Source of the DNA: Salipiger thiooxidans
GTDB taxonomy: Bacteria > Pseudomonadota > Alphaproteobacteria > Rhodobacterales > Rhodobacteraceae
Reading direction: 5' to 3'
Assembly: GCF_900102075.1 (NCBI RefSeq)
Contig: NZ_FNAV01000013.1
Coordinates: 110,777-174,776 of the forward strand
Length of the DNA: 64,000 bases
Made by a program: the position numbers and the translations under genes. Of this stretch, positions 29,262 to 38,838 are shown piece after piece. The notes beneath the pieces were generated by a model. It saw only the letters and a program-made list of their open reading frames with translations. It had not been told where the DNA came from and ran no database searches. How positions within the stretch are numbered: the stretch's first letter is position 1; each line of letters starts with the position of its first letter.

Positions 29262-30386
29262 TCAGGTCGGGATGCGCCCGGCGATCCAGGTGGCGAACTC
29301 GTAGTTCGGCCGCTCGAGATGCGACAGCGCGCCGGGCACGGCGTGGCGGGCCTGCATGCCCTTCCACACCCGCTCGGTGCAGCCCCGGTCCTCGTCGTTG
29401 ACGTGGTCGAGAAGCCCCTTCAGCGTGGCGAAATGCTGGTCGGCGTCATCGTCCTTGCTGAAATCCGGGTGCAGGCCACCGCCGTAGAGGATCCTGACGT
29501 GGCCCGGCCCGTCCGGGGTCAGCGAGAGATACCAGAAATAGCCCGGCGTCAGCGTGATCATCAGCGACGGGTAGACCGACAGCAGCCACGTGCGGTAGCG
29601 GTCCTCGCCCTCGAGCACGGTGTTGTCCTTGTGCGCGATCGAGAGCGCGATGCTGTCGTCCTTGAGGATGTGGTGGAAGTTGAAGCCGGGATAGCCCTCG
29701 GGGCAGGTCATCTTCTTGAGGTCCACCGCGCCGCCGATGGTGCCGCCGTGGCACATGGGCAGGTGGTAGCTTTCCATGAAGTTCTCGGCGAGGATCTTCC
29801 AGTTGGTGTTCCAGCGGTGCTCCTCGCGGAACACCTCGACGTAATCCTCCATCGGCAGGTAGCCGACGAGGTCGTCCATCTCCTTGAGCGTCTCGTGCGG
29901 TTCCGGCAGGTCGGGGTCGAGCGTGACCATGATCCAGCCCTTCCAGTCGACGCAGCGCACTGCCGGCAGGCCGGAGGCCTCCTTGCAGAAGCTCGTGTTC
30001 ATGTCCATCGCCGGCGCGCCGCGCAGCGAGCCGTCGAGGTTGTAGGTCCAGGCGTGGTAGGGGCAGGTGATGGCGCGCACGTGCCCGCGCCCCTCGAGCA
30101 GGATCGACATGCGGTGGCGGCAGACGTTCGACATGGCGCGCAGGGTGCCGTCGCGGTCGCGCAGCACAATGACCGGCTCGCCCGAGATTTCCATGGTCAG
30201 GTAGTCGCCCGGCTCCTTCAGCGCGTCGGCGCGCCCGGCGCAGAGCCAGCTTCTGGCGAAGATGTGCTCCTGCTCCAGCGCAAGGAAGTCTTCGCTGGTG
30301 TAGACCGAAACCGGCATCGCATGGGCGCGTTCGAAGGGCGTGGCGACGTTCGAGCGAAGTTCGGCGGCGGGATCGTGGATATTCAT
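29262..30386 (-). CDS. Rieske-type (aromatic ring-hydroxylating-like) oxygenase, alpha subunit
   Basis: The start at 30386 (MNIHDPAAEL) is chosen over an upstream in-frame one. The Rieske [2Fe-2S] site is visible: CRHR then CPYHAW with spacing as in the family (C-x-H ... C-x2-H). The catalytic domain has the mononuclear iron facial triad region NWKILAENFMESYHLPMCH. Length 374 aa. Relatives act as demethylases or monooxygenases of quaternary amines such as choline, glycine betaine, stachydrine and carnitine as well as aromatics. No reductase gene is next to it. With amine transporters nearby, an N-alkylated amine substrate is plausible. Confidence 0.87.
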   Translation of the reverse strand: MNIHDPAAELRSNVATPFERAHAMPVSVYTSEDFLALEQEHIFARSWLCAGRADALKEPGDYLTMEISGEPVIVLRDRDGTLRAMSNVCRHRMSILLEGRGHVRAITCPYHAWTYNLDGSLRGAPAMDMNTSFCKEASGLPAVRCVDWKGWIMVTLDPDLPEPHETLKEMDDLVGYLPMEDYVEVFREEHRWNTNWKILAENFMESYHLPMCHGGTIGGAVDLKKMTCPEGYPGFNFHHILKDDSIALSIAHKDNTVLEGEDRYRTWLLSVYPSLMITLTPGYFWYLSLTPDGPGHVRILYGGGLHPDFSKDDDADQHFATLKGLLDHVNDEDRGCTERVWKGMQARHAVPGALSHLERPNYEFATWIAGRIPT

Positions 30387-30545
30387 GTCTGCGTTTCCCT
30401 CTGGGCCCTGCCGTGGCGCCATCTGCCACGTCTGCGCATCATTTCGTCCGTCCGAAGCCGCCCGTCGTCAAGCGTTTCCGGCGCCGGCCCTTAATTGGGC
30501 CCCCGCGCCCGGACCCGGCCAACCGCCGCAGGCCCCCGGAACGAC

Positions 30546-30579
30546 CGTGCCGCCCCTGTTGCGGAACAGGGGCGGCACG
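30546..30579. terminator. Perfect 15-bp hairpin between aminotransferase and Rieske genes
   Basis: A 15-bp perfect stem with GCGG loop lies 94 bases downstream of the aminotransferase stop and 160 bases before the Rieske start. No T run. It may end or process the polyamine operon transcript, separating it from the downstream Rieske-DUF1028-M20 genes. Confidence 0.5.
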
Positions 30580-30672
30580 CAAGATTTGGCAGAGCGCGGA
30601 CATCCGCGCCATTAAAGCCTTTCGAAACCCTGCTTAGGGTTTTCCTATGGCGCCTCTGCGGACGCGCCGGCC

Positions 30673-32037
30673 TCAGAGTTCCTTCATCACGTCGAGGATG
30701 CTCTCGCGCAGGATGGCGCCGATGGTGTCGATCTGCTCGGGCGTCAGGATCAGCGTCGGCGACAGAATCAGGATATGGCCGAGCGGACGCGCGATGAGCC
30801 CCCGCTCCTGCGCCTTGCGCGCCACCCGCAGGCCGATGTTCAGGGCCGGATCGAAGATCTCCTTCGTCTCCTTGTCCTTCACGAACTCGATGCCGATCAT
30901 GAAGTGGCTGCCGCGCACCTCGCCCACGATGTCGAGATCGTCGAGCCCCTTCAGCGTGGCCTCGAAATGCTTGCCGGTGCTGCGCACCGTCTGCGGGATC
31001 TGCTCGCGCTCCATCAGGGCGATGTTGGCAAGGCCCGCGGCGGCGGCGGCGGGGTGGCCCGAATAGGTCATACCATGCAGGAACACGCCGCCCGGCCCCG
31101 AGATCACCTCGTGGATCTCGTCCGACATGATCGTGGCCGAAAGCGGCTGGTAGCCCGAGGTCAGGCCCTTGGCGGTGGTGATGATGTCGGGCTGGAAATC
31201 GAAGACGTCCTTCGAGGCGAAGAAATACCCAAGCCGGCCGAAGGCGGTGACCACCTCGTCCGAGACCACCTTGATCTCGTACTCGGCGCAGAGCTCGGCA
31301 GCACGCTTGTGATAGCCTGCCGGCGGCACGATGACGCCGCCCGCGCCCATGATCGGCTCGCCGATGAAGCAGGCAATGTTCTCGGCCCCGATGCTCTCGA
31401 TGTCAGCCTTCATGTCCGCCAGCAGCGCGTCGGTGAACTCGGCCTCGGACATGCCGTCGCCCTCGCGCCAGTAGTGCGGCTTGCGCATGTGGTGGACGAT
31501 GCCCTCGGCCTTGTGCCAGCCGTCGGAATAGTGCGGCGTGGTCATCGCCACCGCGAGGTGGGTCGAGCCGTGGTAGGCGCCGTGGCGGCTCAGGATCTTG
31601 CGCTTCGAGGGCTGGCCGAGCCGCTTGTAGTAGTGGTGCAGCACCCGAACTGCAGTCTCGTTCGCGACCGAGCCCGAATTGCCAAAATGCACCTTGTTGA
31701 GGTTCCCCGGCGCCAGCTCGGCGAGCTTGGTGGCCAGCGCCGCGGCGCTCGGGTGGGTGAAGCTGTAGAAGGTCGAGTAGAAGTCGAGCGTGTTGAGCTG
31801 CTCGGTGATCGCGTCGATGATCTCGGCGCGCTTGTGGCCGACATTGACGCACCAGAGCCCGCCGATGCCGTCGATCAGCCGGTTGCCCTGGCTGTCGGTC
31901 ACATAGGAACCCTCGGCCTCGACGATGGCAGTGGTCGCGCCGTTCTGCTTGAGCGAGTTGAGGTCGGCCCAGGACTGCACGAGGTGCACATCGCGGGTCA
32001 GGATGTCGTCGGTGGTCTTGGGGAGGTCGAGGGTCAT
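30673..32037 (-). CDS. Class III PLP aminotransferase (polyamine/diamine : pyruvate type)
   Basis: The 454-residue enzyme has the class III fold signatures: NSGSVANETAVR for phosphate binding, SRHGAYHGSTHL, VVSDEVVTAFGRLG with the aspartate that binds the pyridine nitrogen, and the Schiff-base lysine in DIITTAKGLTSGYQPLSA. Sequence and context (putrescine-type ABC transporter, carbon-nitrogen hydrolase) point to transamination of a polyamine or diamine. The exact substrate, such as putrescine or a guanidino compound, is not shown. It begins 3 bases after the hydrolase stop. Confidence 0.9.
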   Translation of the reverse strand: MTLDLPKTTDDILTRDVHLVQSWADLNSLKQNGATTAIVEAEGSYVTDSQGNRLIDGIGGLWCVNVGHKRAEIIDAITEQLNTLDFYSTFYSFTHPSAAALATKLAELAPGNLNKVHFGNSGSVANETAVRVLHHYYKRLGQPSKRKILSRHGAYHGSTHLAVAMTTPHYSDGWHKAEGIVHHMRKPHYWREGDGMSEAEFTDALLADMKADIESIGAENIACFIGEPIMGAGGVIVPPAGYHKRAAELCAEYEIKVVSDEVVTAFGRLGYFFASKDVFDFQPDIITTAKGLTSGYQPLSATIMSDEIHEVISGPGGVFLHGMTYSGHPAAAAAGLANIALMEREQIPQTVRSTGKHFEATLKGLDDLDIVGEVRGSHFMIGIEFVKDKETKEIFDPALNIGLRVARKAQERGLIARPLGHILILSPTLILTPEQIDTIGAILRESILDVMKEL

Positions 32038-32039
32038 GA

Positions 32040-32807
32040 TCAGAGTTCCCGGTAATCGGTCAGTTGGGTGGAAAGCGCGGCCTTCGGCAGGTCGCCGAGG
32101 ACGCCGAGATCGGCCACGAGAAGCGCCTCGCCGCGGCCGGCGCTGACGAGCGCGTCGCCCAGCGGTCCGGCGATCAGCGAGCGGCCGCCAAAGGGCAACC
32201 CGGCATCGGTGCCGCAGTAGTTGGCGTAGACGATGGTGAGGCCCATCTCGGCGGCGCGGCCCGGCACGGTGTAGTTCTGCACGTGATCGAAGCCCGCGGG
32301 GTTGGCGGTCGGCACCAGTACGAGCGAGACGCCCTGCTCCGCCAACGCCCGCACATGCGGCGCGAATTCCACGTCGTAGCAGATCAGCAGGGCGGCCTTC
32401 ATGCCGCCGAACTCGAAGGTGCAGTAGGCATCCCCGGGCACGAAGGAGGCAGCCTCCATCGGCCCGAAGAGCTGGATCTTGCGATAGTGGCCCAGCACCG
32501 CCCCGTCGGGCCCGAAGGCCGTGGCGGCGTTGTAGACCCTGTCGCCCTCACGCTCGGCCCAGCCGATGGTCAGCCCGCAGCCCGCCTCGTGGGCAAGCGC
32601 CGCCAGCCGGGTCTCCCACGCGCCGCCACGCGGCTGCGAGAGGCTGCCGTGCATCTCGGGCTGGTTGTAGCCGGGCAGGAAGAGTTCCGGCATCACCAGC
32701 ATCCGGGCGCCGGCAGCGGCGGCCCCGTTGAGCTGGGTCCCGATGCAGGCAAAAGCCTCCTCCGTGGCCCCGCTGATCGCGGGGCCCTGATAGAGCGCGA
32801 GTTTCAT
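32040..32807 (-). CDS. Carbon-nitrogen hydrolase (nitrilase superfamily, N-carbamoylputrescine amidase-like)
   Basis: The start at 32807 (MKLALYQGPAIS) is the first ATG after the ABC binding-protein stop; an open frame reaches further upstream inside that gene. The Glu-Lys-Cys triad is readable: E in MPELFLPGYN, K in HYRKIQLFG and C in LLICYDVEF. These enzymes hydrolyse amides or carbamoyl amines. In this locus an agmatine/carbamoylputrescine or omega-amide step is likely. 255 aa. Confidence 0.9.
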   Translation of the reverse strand: MKLALYQGPAISGATEEAFACIGTQLNGAAAAGARMLVMPELFLPGYNQPEMHGSLSQPRGGAWETRLAALAHEAGCGLTIGWAEREGDRVYNAATAFGPDGAVLGHYRKIQLFGPMEAASFVPGDAYCTFEFGGMKAALLICYDVEFAPHVRALAEQGVSLVLVPTANPAGFDHVQNYTVPGRAAEMGLTIVYANYCGTDAGLPFGGRSLIAGPLGDALVSAGRGEALLVADLGVLGDLPKAALSTQLTDYREL

Positions 32808-32815
32808 GTGTCGTG

Positions 32816-33841
32816 TTACTTCTTCAGGTTCGTCCAGATGGCGTCGTAGAGCACCTGCACCTCTTCCGGGCAGGCCTCGACGAAGACGGTCTTGGTGCCT
32901 TCCGGCGGGTTGGATTCGGGCGAGTTGGCGACCTCCGGGTCGAGGAACTCGGCAACGCCCTTCACCCCGGCGGAGTACTGGGCGTAGTTGGTGAGCGTGG
33001 CGGCGTTCTCGGGCTCGAGCATGAAGTTCAGGAAGGCCAGAGCGCTGTCGCGGTTCGGTGCGTCCTTGAGCAGCGTGAGGTTGTCCATCCAGACGATGAC
33101 GCCCTGCTCGGGGAAGGCATACTCGATCGGCGCGCCCTCGCCCCGGGCCTTGGCGGCGAAGCCCGACCAGATCATGCCCGCGGCGGCGTCGCCCGAGACC
33201 AGCACGTCCTTGGCCACGTCCGAGCCGAACGAGGCCCAGTCGGCCTTGGCACCCATCACCAGCGCGTTCAGCGCCTTGAGCTGCTCGCGGTCGCTGGTGC
33301 ACTGCGGGATGCCGAGGTGCAACGAGGCCAGCGTCAGGGTTTCGCCCGCGGTGTCGAGCACGTTGATCTTGCCCTTCAGCTCGGCGGGCGGCTCGAAGAT
33401 GATGCCGGTGGTCGAGATGTCGCCGTCAAAGACCTCGCGGTTCACCGCGAAGGAGGTCGAGCCCCACTGGTAGGGCACCGAGCTGTGGCGGCCCTCGTCG
33501 AAGGGCACGTTTACCCACTGTTCCTCGATGTTGCCGAAGTTCGGGATCTCGTCGGGCGTGAAGGTGCCGAGCATGCCCTCGTCGCCAAGGATCTTGACCA
33601 TGTAATCGCCCGGCACGGCGATGTCGTAGGACCCGAGCCGACCGGCCTTGAGCGAGGCCAGCAGCGCCTCGTTGCTGTCGTAGGTGTCCATGGTCACCGT
33701 GATGCCGGTCTCGGCGGTGAACTTGTCGAGCAGCTCCTGCGGCATGTACTCGAACCAGTTGTAGAGCTTCAGCTCGCCTTCGGCCTGCGCGGCGGTGGCC
33801 GCCACAAGGGCCGCAAGAGAGATTGCGAGGATCTTCTTCAT
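32816..33841 (-). CDS. Polyamine ABC transporter substrate-binding protein (PotD/PotF type)
   Basis: The start at 33841 (MKKILAISLA) has GGAG 6 bases upstream and gives a signal peptide ending AAQAEGE. The mature part has LYNWFEYMPQELLDKF, the standard opening of PotD/PotF binding proteins, then GSYDIAVPGDYMVKIL and WGSTSFAVNRE. It captures putrescine, spermidine or a related amine in the periplasm for the PotHIG-like transporter encoded upstream in the same operon. Confidence 0.92.
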   Translation of the reverse strand: MKKILAISLAALVAATAAQAEGELKLYNWFEYMPQELLDKFTAETGITVTMDTYDSNEALLASLKAGRLGSYDIAVPGDYMVKILGDEGMLGTFTPDEIPNFGNIEEQWVNVPFDEGRHSSVPYQWGSTSFAVNREVFDGDISTTGIIFEPPAELKGKINVLDTAGETLTLASLHLGIPQCTSDREQLKALNALVMGAKADWASFGSDVAKDVLVSGDAAAGMIWSGFAAKARGEGAPIEYAFPEQGVIVWMDNLTLLKDAPNRDSALAFLNFMLEPENAATLTNYAQYSAGVKGVAEFLDPEVANSPESNPPEGTKTVFVEACPEEVQVLYDAIWTNLKK

Positions 33842-33863
33842 CGTTGTCTCCACTGTTGGTTTC

Positions 33864-34673
33864 TTATGCTTTGTCCCGCTGACCGCTGCGTCCGATCAGC
33901 CAGGAGAGGGTGACGAACACCACCGAGACGCCGAGCATCAGAGTGGAAATCGCCATGATGTTGGGCTTGATGCCCTGTTTCACCGCGCCGAAGATGGCGG
34001 TCGGCAAAGTCTCGACGCCCGCCCCCTTCACGAAGTTGGTGATGAGGAAGTCGTCGAGGGAAATGATGAAGGCCAGCAGGAAGCCCGAGAAGATGCCCGG
34101 CATCATCAGCGGCAGCAGCACCAGCCGGAACGCTTCCCACGGGGTGGCGTAGAGATCCATCGCCGCCTGCTCGTAGGCGTCGGGGATGCTCTGCATTCGG
34201 GCCGCGATGGGCAGGTAGGCGAAGGGAATGCAGAACGTCAGGTGCGCCAGAAGGATGGTGCCAACCCCGCCCGAGAAGCCGATGGCGGTGAAGAAGATCA
34301 GGCTCGCGACCGCGGTCACCACCTCGGGCACCATGAGCGGCAGGTTGATCAGCGCGAAGCTCGCGGTCTTGCCCCTGAAGCGGCCCGCCCGGTGCATGGC
34401 GACCGCCGCCGCCGTGGCGATGATCGTGGCGCCGCAGCCCGCCAGCACCGCGATGATCAGCGAGTTCATCGCCGCCACCCGGAACTTGGGCGCCTCGGGG
34501 CCGGTAAAGACATCCGCATACCAGTCGAGCGAGAAGCCGCCCCAGAGGGTGATCGAGCTCGAGGCGTTGAAGCTGTAGACCGCCACCACCATCAGCGGCG
34601 CATAGAGCACCACGACGCAGAGCATGGTCACCGCGAAGAAGCCGGGGAAGCGGCGCAGGTCGAGCTGTCTCAT
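33864..34673 (-). CDS. Polyamine ABC transporter permease (PotI/PotC type)
   Basis: The start [14 protein letters not shown] at 34673 overlaps the other permease by 4 bases. The 269 aa form six membrane helices with the ATPase-coupling loop [26 protein letters not shown], the typical second permease of polyamine transporters. A longer open frame upstream belongs to the shadow of the preceding gene. Confidence 0.92.
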   Translation of the reverse strand: MRQLDLRRFPGFFAVTMLCVVVLYAPLMVVAVYSFNASSSITLWGGFSLDWYADVFTGPEAPKFRVAAMNSLIIAVLAGCGATIIATAAAVAMHRAGRFRGKTASFALINLPLMVPEVVTAVASLIFFTAIGFSGGVGTILLAHLTFCIPFAYLPIAARMQSIPDAYEQAAMDLYATPWEAFRLVLLPLMMPGIFSGFLLAFIISLDDFLITNFVKGAGVETLPTAIFGAVKQGIKPNIMAISTLMLGVSVVFVTLSWLIGRSGQRDKA

Positions 34674-35590
34674 GCGGCGGCCTCCCGGGTCTGGGATCGG
34701 GCGTAGACCAGCAGCACGATCATCACGATGGTCATCAGGATCATCGCCGCCGCCGCGCCGAAGGGCCAGTTGCCCGCCGCGCCCTTGAACTGCTCCTCGA
34801 TCAGCGAGCCGATCATGAAGCTCTTGGCGCCGCCCAGCAGGTCGGGCGCGAGGAAGGCGCCGAGCGAGGGCACGAAGACGAGGATGCAGCCCGCCACCAG
34901 CCCCGGCTTCACCACCGGCAGGATCACCAGCCGCAGGATCGTCCAGCGGTCGGCATAGAGATCCGCCGCCGCCTCCGAGAGCGCGAAGTCGTAGCGCTCG
35001 ACCGCGGCATAGATCGGCAGCACCATGAAGGGCAGGTAGGAATAGAACAGCCCGAGCTGCACCGCGAGGTTGGTGTTGATGAGCCCCAAGGGCTGGTCGA
35101 TGACGCCGGTCCAGAGCAGGAAGGCGTTCAGCGGGCCCTCGTCGCGGATCAGGAACTTCATCGACACGGTGCGGATCAGCAGGTTCACCCAGTAGGGCAC
35201 GGTCACCACCAGCAGCCAGACCGTGCGCATCCGGGCGTCGCGCGTGGCGATGAACCACGCGGTCGGGAAGCCGATCAGCAGGCAGAGCACCGTGGCAAGG
35301 CCCGCCTGCCAGATCGAACGCCAGAAGATGGTGATGTAGGTCCACTCGATGCTGGGCGGCTCGTCGCCGAACAGCCCGCGGTCGAGGAAGAACTGGTCAT
35401 AGGCGGCAAGCGTGAACTCCCAGATCACGCCGCCGCGGAATTCCTTGGTGAGAAAAGAATAGATGGCCATCAGGGCGACCGGGACCAGCAAGAAGACCCC
35501 GATGACCACCCATGTGGGCAACAGCAGCCGAGGCGCGTTGCCCTTGTAGATTTCCGAGGAAGAGGCGCCGCCCGGCGCCATCGCCGCCAT
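34670..35590 (-). CDS. Polyamine ABC transporter permease (PotH/PotB type)
   Basis: The 306-residue membrane protein has six helices and the coupling loop [26 protein letters not shown]. The conserved [26 protein letters not shown] segment is typical of the first permease of PotBC/PotHI pairs. It abuts the ATPase gene (shared base at 35590) and overlaps the second permease by 4 bases. Confidence 0.92.
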   Translation of the reverse strand: MAAMAPGGASSSEIYKGNAPRLLLPTWVVIGVFLLVPVALMAIYSFLTKEFRGGVIWEFTLAAYDQFFLDRGLFGDEPPSIEWTYITIFWRSIWQAGLATVLCLLIGFPTAWFIATRDARMRTVWLLVVTVPYWVNLLIRTVSMKFLIRDEGPLNAFLLWTGVIDQPLGLINTNLAVQLGLFYSYLPFMVLPIYAAVERYDFALSEAAADLYADRWTILRLVILPVVKPGLVAGCILVFVPSLGAFLAPDLLGGAKSFMIGSLIEEQFKGAAGNWPFGAAAAMILMTIVMIVLLVYARSQTREAAA

Positions 35591-36657
35591 CAGGCCGCGA
35601 GCAGGCGCGCCGCGCCCGCTTCCAGTTTCAGCCCCACCTGTGTGCCGGCTTCGGGCAAGCGGGTGGCCAAGGCGTTCTGCAGCCGGATCGTCAGCTCCTG
35701 CCCGCCGGCGAGTGTCGCCTTCAGCTGAATGTCGGTGCCGAGGTAGACCTGATCGGTCGCGGTCACCACGAGGTCCGCCTCGCCCGGCGCGCAGAGGTCG
35801 ATGCGCTCGGGGCGCAGCGACAGCACCCCCTGCCCCACTGGTCCGGTGAGTGGCGTCGGGCAGCGCAGCGCGCGGCCGCCGGGCAGCGAGACCTCGGCCA
35901 TGCCGCCTTCGATGCCCAGCACCGGAACCTCGATCAGGTTGGTCTCGCCGATGAAATCAGCCACGAAGCGGTTGGCGGGGGCCTCGTAGATCTCGCGCGG
36001 GGTGCCGATCTGCTGCACGTGACCGTCTGACATGACCGCGATGCGGTCGGACATGGTCAGCGCCTCTTCCTGGTCATGGGTGACGAAGACGAAGGCGATG
36101 CCGGTCTCGCGCTGGATCTGCTTCAGCTCCATCCGCACCGCCTGCCGCAGCTTGAGGTCGAGCGCCGAGAGCGGCTCGTCGAGCAGCAGCACCTTGGGCT
36201 CCGGCGCCAGCGCGCGGGCCAGCGCCACGCGCTGCTGCTGGCCGCCGGAAAGCTGGCCGGGGCGGCGCTTGAGGAACTGCGACAGGTGCACGAGCTCGAG
36301 CGCCTGCTTGGCGCGGCCCTCGGCGTCGACCACCGACCAGCCCAACCGCTGCAGCCCGAACATCACGTTCTCGAGCACCGTCATGTGCGGGAAGAGCGCG
36401 TAGTGCTGGAACACCGTGTTGACCGGGCGTTTGAACGGCGGCAGCGGCGCGATGTCCTCGCCGTGCAGGCGGATCTGCCCGCCCGAGACCGGCTCGAACC
36501 CCGCGATGCAGCGCAGGAGCGTGGTCTTGCCGCAGCCGGACGGCCCCAGCAGCGTGAAGAATTCGTTGTCCGCGATGTCGAGCGACACCTCGTGAAGTGC
36601 GGTGAAGGTGCCGAAGCTCTTCACCACGCGGTCGATGCTGATCACGGTCCCGGTCAC
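35590..36657 (-). CDS. Polyamine ABC transporter ATP-binding protein (PotA/PotG type)
   Basis: The GTG start at 36657 ([12 protein letters not shown]) follows a G-rich site; longer in-frame upstream extensions cross the control region and are unlikely. The 355 aa have Walker [10 protein letters not shown], the Q-loop, signature LSGGQQQRV and Walker [13 protein letters not shown], then a C-terminal TOBE domain. First gene of the operon, divergent from a LuxR-type regulator with paired repeats between them. Confidence 0.92.
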   Translation of the reverse strand: MTGTVISIDRVVKSFGTFTALHEVSLDIADNEFFTLLGPSGCGKTTLLRCIAGFEPVSGGQIRLHGEDIAPLPPFKRPVNTVFQHYALFPHMTVLENVMFGLQRLGWSVVDAEGRAKQALELVHLSQFLKRRPGQLSGGQQQRVALARALAPEPKVLLLDEPLSALDLKLRQAVRMELKQIQRETGIAFVFVTHDQEEALTMSDRIAVMSDGHVQQIGTPREIYEAPANRFVADFIGETNLIEVPVLGIEGGMAEVSLPGGRALRCPTPLTGPVGQGVLSLRPERIDLCAPGEADLVVTATDQVYLGTDIQLKATLAGGQELTIRLQNALATRLPEAGTQVGLKLEAGAARLLAA

Positions 36658-36714
36658 GATGCCGAACCACCCCCTGAACTGTTTTTCTTTGCCCGGATGA
36701 TACCACCCGTTTAT

Positions 36715-36766
36715 GGGTTCATACCCTAAGAGAGGCACATTCAAGGGGTATATACCCCCAGAGAGG
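36715..36766. promoter_or_regulatory. Paired direct repeats between pot operon and regulator
   Basis: Two 21-base copies of the pattern GGGTNNATACCCNNAGAGAGG lie at 36715-36735 and 36746-36766, 31 bases start to start (about three helical turns). The second copy also lies in the perfect palindrome GGGGTATATACCCC (36745-36758) and its AGAGAGG end doubles as the regulator's ribosome site. They are probably operators controlling one or both divergent genes. Confidence 0.7.
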
Positions 36767-36770
36767 TATG

Positions 36771-37571
36771 ATGAGAAAACTGCCCAACCTGACCGAAAAC
36801 TTCCTTGGCCGCGCCATCGAGGCGCTTGAGACCGAGGCGTTCGCGGGCGTTTTCTTTCAGTGGCTTGTGCGCTGCTTCGAGATCGACAACACCACGATGC
36901 TGGCCTACTTCCAGAACCGCCCGCCGCAGCTTCTGTTTTCCCACGCGCAGGAAAAGCGTGTCCACGAAAAGCTCGAATCGAACTACCTGACCGGGGCCTA
37001 TCTGCTCGATCCGTTCCACGATCTGCACATCCAGAGGGCACCGGCCGGGCTGCACCGGATGCGCGACATCGCCCCGGACCAGTTCCTGCGCAACGAGTAC
37101 TACTCGGTCTACTATCGCCGGACGACGCTGATCGACGAGCTGGCCTATGTCGCCTACCCGTCCGAGGGCGTCTCGGTGCACGTCTGCCTCGGGCGCGACG
37201 CCAGTTCCGAGCGGGTGTTCTCGACGCGCGACATGGAACGGGCCGAGCAGATCGCGCCCATCGCCTGCGCGCTGATCGCGCGCAACTGGTCGGGGCTCCG
37301 GACCTCGGGGGATTTCAAGGACAGCACGGTGTCGGACGGGCTCCGGGCCCGGATGGACAGCGTCCACGGGATCTCGCTTACGCCCCGGCAGGCGGAAATC
37401 GCGCTGCTGATCCTCAAGGGGCACTCGTCCGCCTCCATCGCCATGCGGCTCGAGATCAGCCCGCAGACGGTGAAGGTCTTCAGAAAACAGCTCTACCGCA
37501 AATGCGAGATCTCCTCGCAGGCAGAGCTGTTCTCGCTGATGATGCCGGTCCTGACGACGCTCGAGTTCTGA
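36771..37571 (+). CDS. LuxR-family transcriptional regulator
   Basis: The start at 36771 is preferred to one at 36768 because GAGAGG lies 4 bases upstream. The 266-residue protein has an N-terminal sensory region of unknown type (about 200 residues, with a [14 protein letters not shown] segment) and a C-terminal GerE/LuxR helix-turn-helix: [25 protein letters not shown] and [16 protein letters not shown]. It is not an obvious acyl-homoserine-lactone receptor. Divergent orientation suggests it controls polyamine uptake in response to an amine or metabolite. Confidence 0.88.
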   Translation: MRKLPNLTENFLGRAIEALETEAFAGVFFQWLVRCFEIDNTTMLAYFQNRPPQLLFSHAQEKRVHEKLESNYLTGAYLLDPFHDLHIQRAPAGLHRMRDIAPDQFLRNEYYSVYYRRTTLIDELAYVAYPSEGVSVHVCLGRDASSERVFSTRDMERAEQIAPIACALIARNWSGLRTSGDFKDSTVSDGLRARMDSVHGISLTPRQAEIALLILKGHSSASIAMRLEISPQTVKVFRKQLYRKCEISSQAELFSLMMPVLTTLEF

Positions 37572-37596
37572 GGCGCCTCCGGGACCGGCCGATGGC

Positions 37597-38151
37597 TCAG
37601 ATCACCCGGACCTGCGTGCCGATCGGGCAGAGCTTGAAGAGCTCGGCGATCTTCTCGTTGTAGAGCCCGATGCAGCCGTCGGACGAGCGGCGACCGATCT
37701 TGCGGGTGTCGTGGGTGCCGTGGATGATGTAGGCGGGCCAGCCGAGATACATCGCGTGCGTTCCCAGGGGGTTGTCCGGGCCGGGGCCGATAGGCTTCCA
37801 GTCGGGGTAGCGCTCCATCTGGCTCGCGGTCGGCGTCCAGGACGGGCCCACCTTCTTGCGCACGATCTCGGTGTAACCGCGCTTGGTCAGCTCGTCGGTA
37901 AGCGGCACAGAGGTCGGGTAGACGCGGTAGTCCGAGCCATCGCCCGACCAGAAATGCAGCGCCCGCGAGGCGGTGTCGGCGACGATGGCGCCCTTGCCCA
38001 GCGTCTCGAAATGGTCGCGCCAGTCCTGCATCGCGAAGCTCGAGATGTTGCGGCGCTGGACCGTCTGCGCGGCCGCGACGGATGGCACCAGAAGGCTTCC
38101 GGCGGCGGCGGCGCCCAGTGCGAGGGTTCCACGTCGTGTCAGGCGATTCAT
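37597..38151 (-). CDS. L,D-transpeptidase (YkuD/ErfK) with Tat-like signal
   Basis: The start at 38151 (MNRLTRRGTL) has AAGGAG 9 bases upstream. An RRGTLALGAAAAGSLLVPSVAAA signal peptide precedes a YkuD domain with the catalytic motif HGTHDTRKIG ... SSDGCIGLYN, where the cysteine forms the 3-3 cross-link or protein-peptidoglycan link. 184 aa. It lies just downstream of a DsbA-like gene and a second YkuD gene, suggesting a periplasmic envelope group. Confidence 0.92.
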   Translation of the reverse strand: MNRLTRRGTLALGAAAAGSLLVPSVAAAQTVQRRNISSFAMQDWRDHFETLGKGAIVADTASRALHFWSGDGSDYRVYPTSVPLTDELTKRGYTEIVRKKVGPSWTPTASQMERYPDWKPIGPGPDNPLGTHAMYLGWPAYIIHGTHDTRKIGRRSSDGCIGLYNEKIAELFKLCPIGTQVRVI

Positions 38152-38226
38152 GTCGTTCTGCTCCTTGGTCTGCCACGGCACATTCCGGCCGTTGTCGCCA
38201 GAAACCAACCGAGCCTTAACCGAAAC

Positions 38227-38838
38227 TTAAGCCTGGTCGCGCGCCTCGGCGATGGCGTCGCGCAGCGCCTGCGCGTCCATGGCGCCGTCGTAGATGGTGG
38301 TCTCGACGGCAACGCCGGGCGTGCCCTGGAACCCCAGCGCGGTCGCCTGAAAGGCGTTGCGGCTCATGAGCCCGTCCCACCTCGCGCGGCGGCGGCGGTA
38401 GGACTTGCGCGCCTCCGCCGGCGCCAGCACGGCCGAGACCGCCCGGTCGACCTGCCGGTCGCTCAGCCGCCCCTTGGTGGCCATCAGCGCAGACACCACC
38501 GCCTCGTAGGCGCCGAGATCGACCGCCCCGAGCGCCAGCTGGCTGGCGCGAAGCGAGGCGGCGCCGAAGATCGGCCAGTCCTTGAGCACCAGCCGGATGT
38601 CGCCATCCTCGGCCACGACCTCGGTCAGGGGCTGGTGCATCGCCTTGCAGAAGGGGCACTGGTAGTCGAAATACTCCACGATGGTCAGCCCGCCCTGCGG
38701 GTTGCCCAGCACCGGCGCGTCCGGGTCGTTCAGCACCGGCTCGACGGTGAGCCCCTGCGCCGAGGCGCCCCGCGGCAGCAGCGCCAGCGCGCCCGCCCCC
38801 GCGAGGATCGCGAATGTGCCCCTCCTGCCGACGATCAT
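38227..38838 (-). CDS. DsbA-family thiol:disulfide protein
   Basis: The 203-residue protein has a signal peptide ending GASAQ, the active-site motif C61-P-F-C64 in YFDYQCPFCKAM, and the cis-proline loop GTPGV. It is a periplasmic thiol oxidoreductase of the DsbA/DsbG-like type (thioredoxin fold with helical insert). ATGA overlap with the upstream YkuD lipoprotein gene and proximity to another YkuD gene suggest it keeps the catalytic cysteine of these transpeptidases in the right redox state, an inference from context. Confidence 0.9.
   Translation of the reverse strand: MIVGRRGTFAILAGAGALALLPRGASAQGLTVEPVLNDPDAPVLGNPQGGLTIVEYFDYQCPFCKAMHQPLTEVVAEDGDIRLVLKDWPIFGAASLRASQLALGAVDLGAYEAVVSALMATKGRLSDRQVDRAVSAVLAPAEARKSYRRRRARWDGLMSRNAFQATALGFQGTPGVAVETTIYDGAMDAQALRDAIAEARDQA

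Noticed and set aside
36771..37571. Quorum-sensing LuxR receptor
   Set aside because: The N-terminal half does not show the usual acyl-homoserine-lactone pocket pattern, and no luxI-like synthase gene is nearby.
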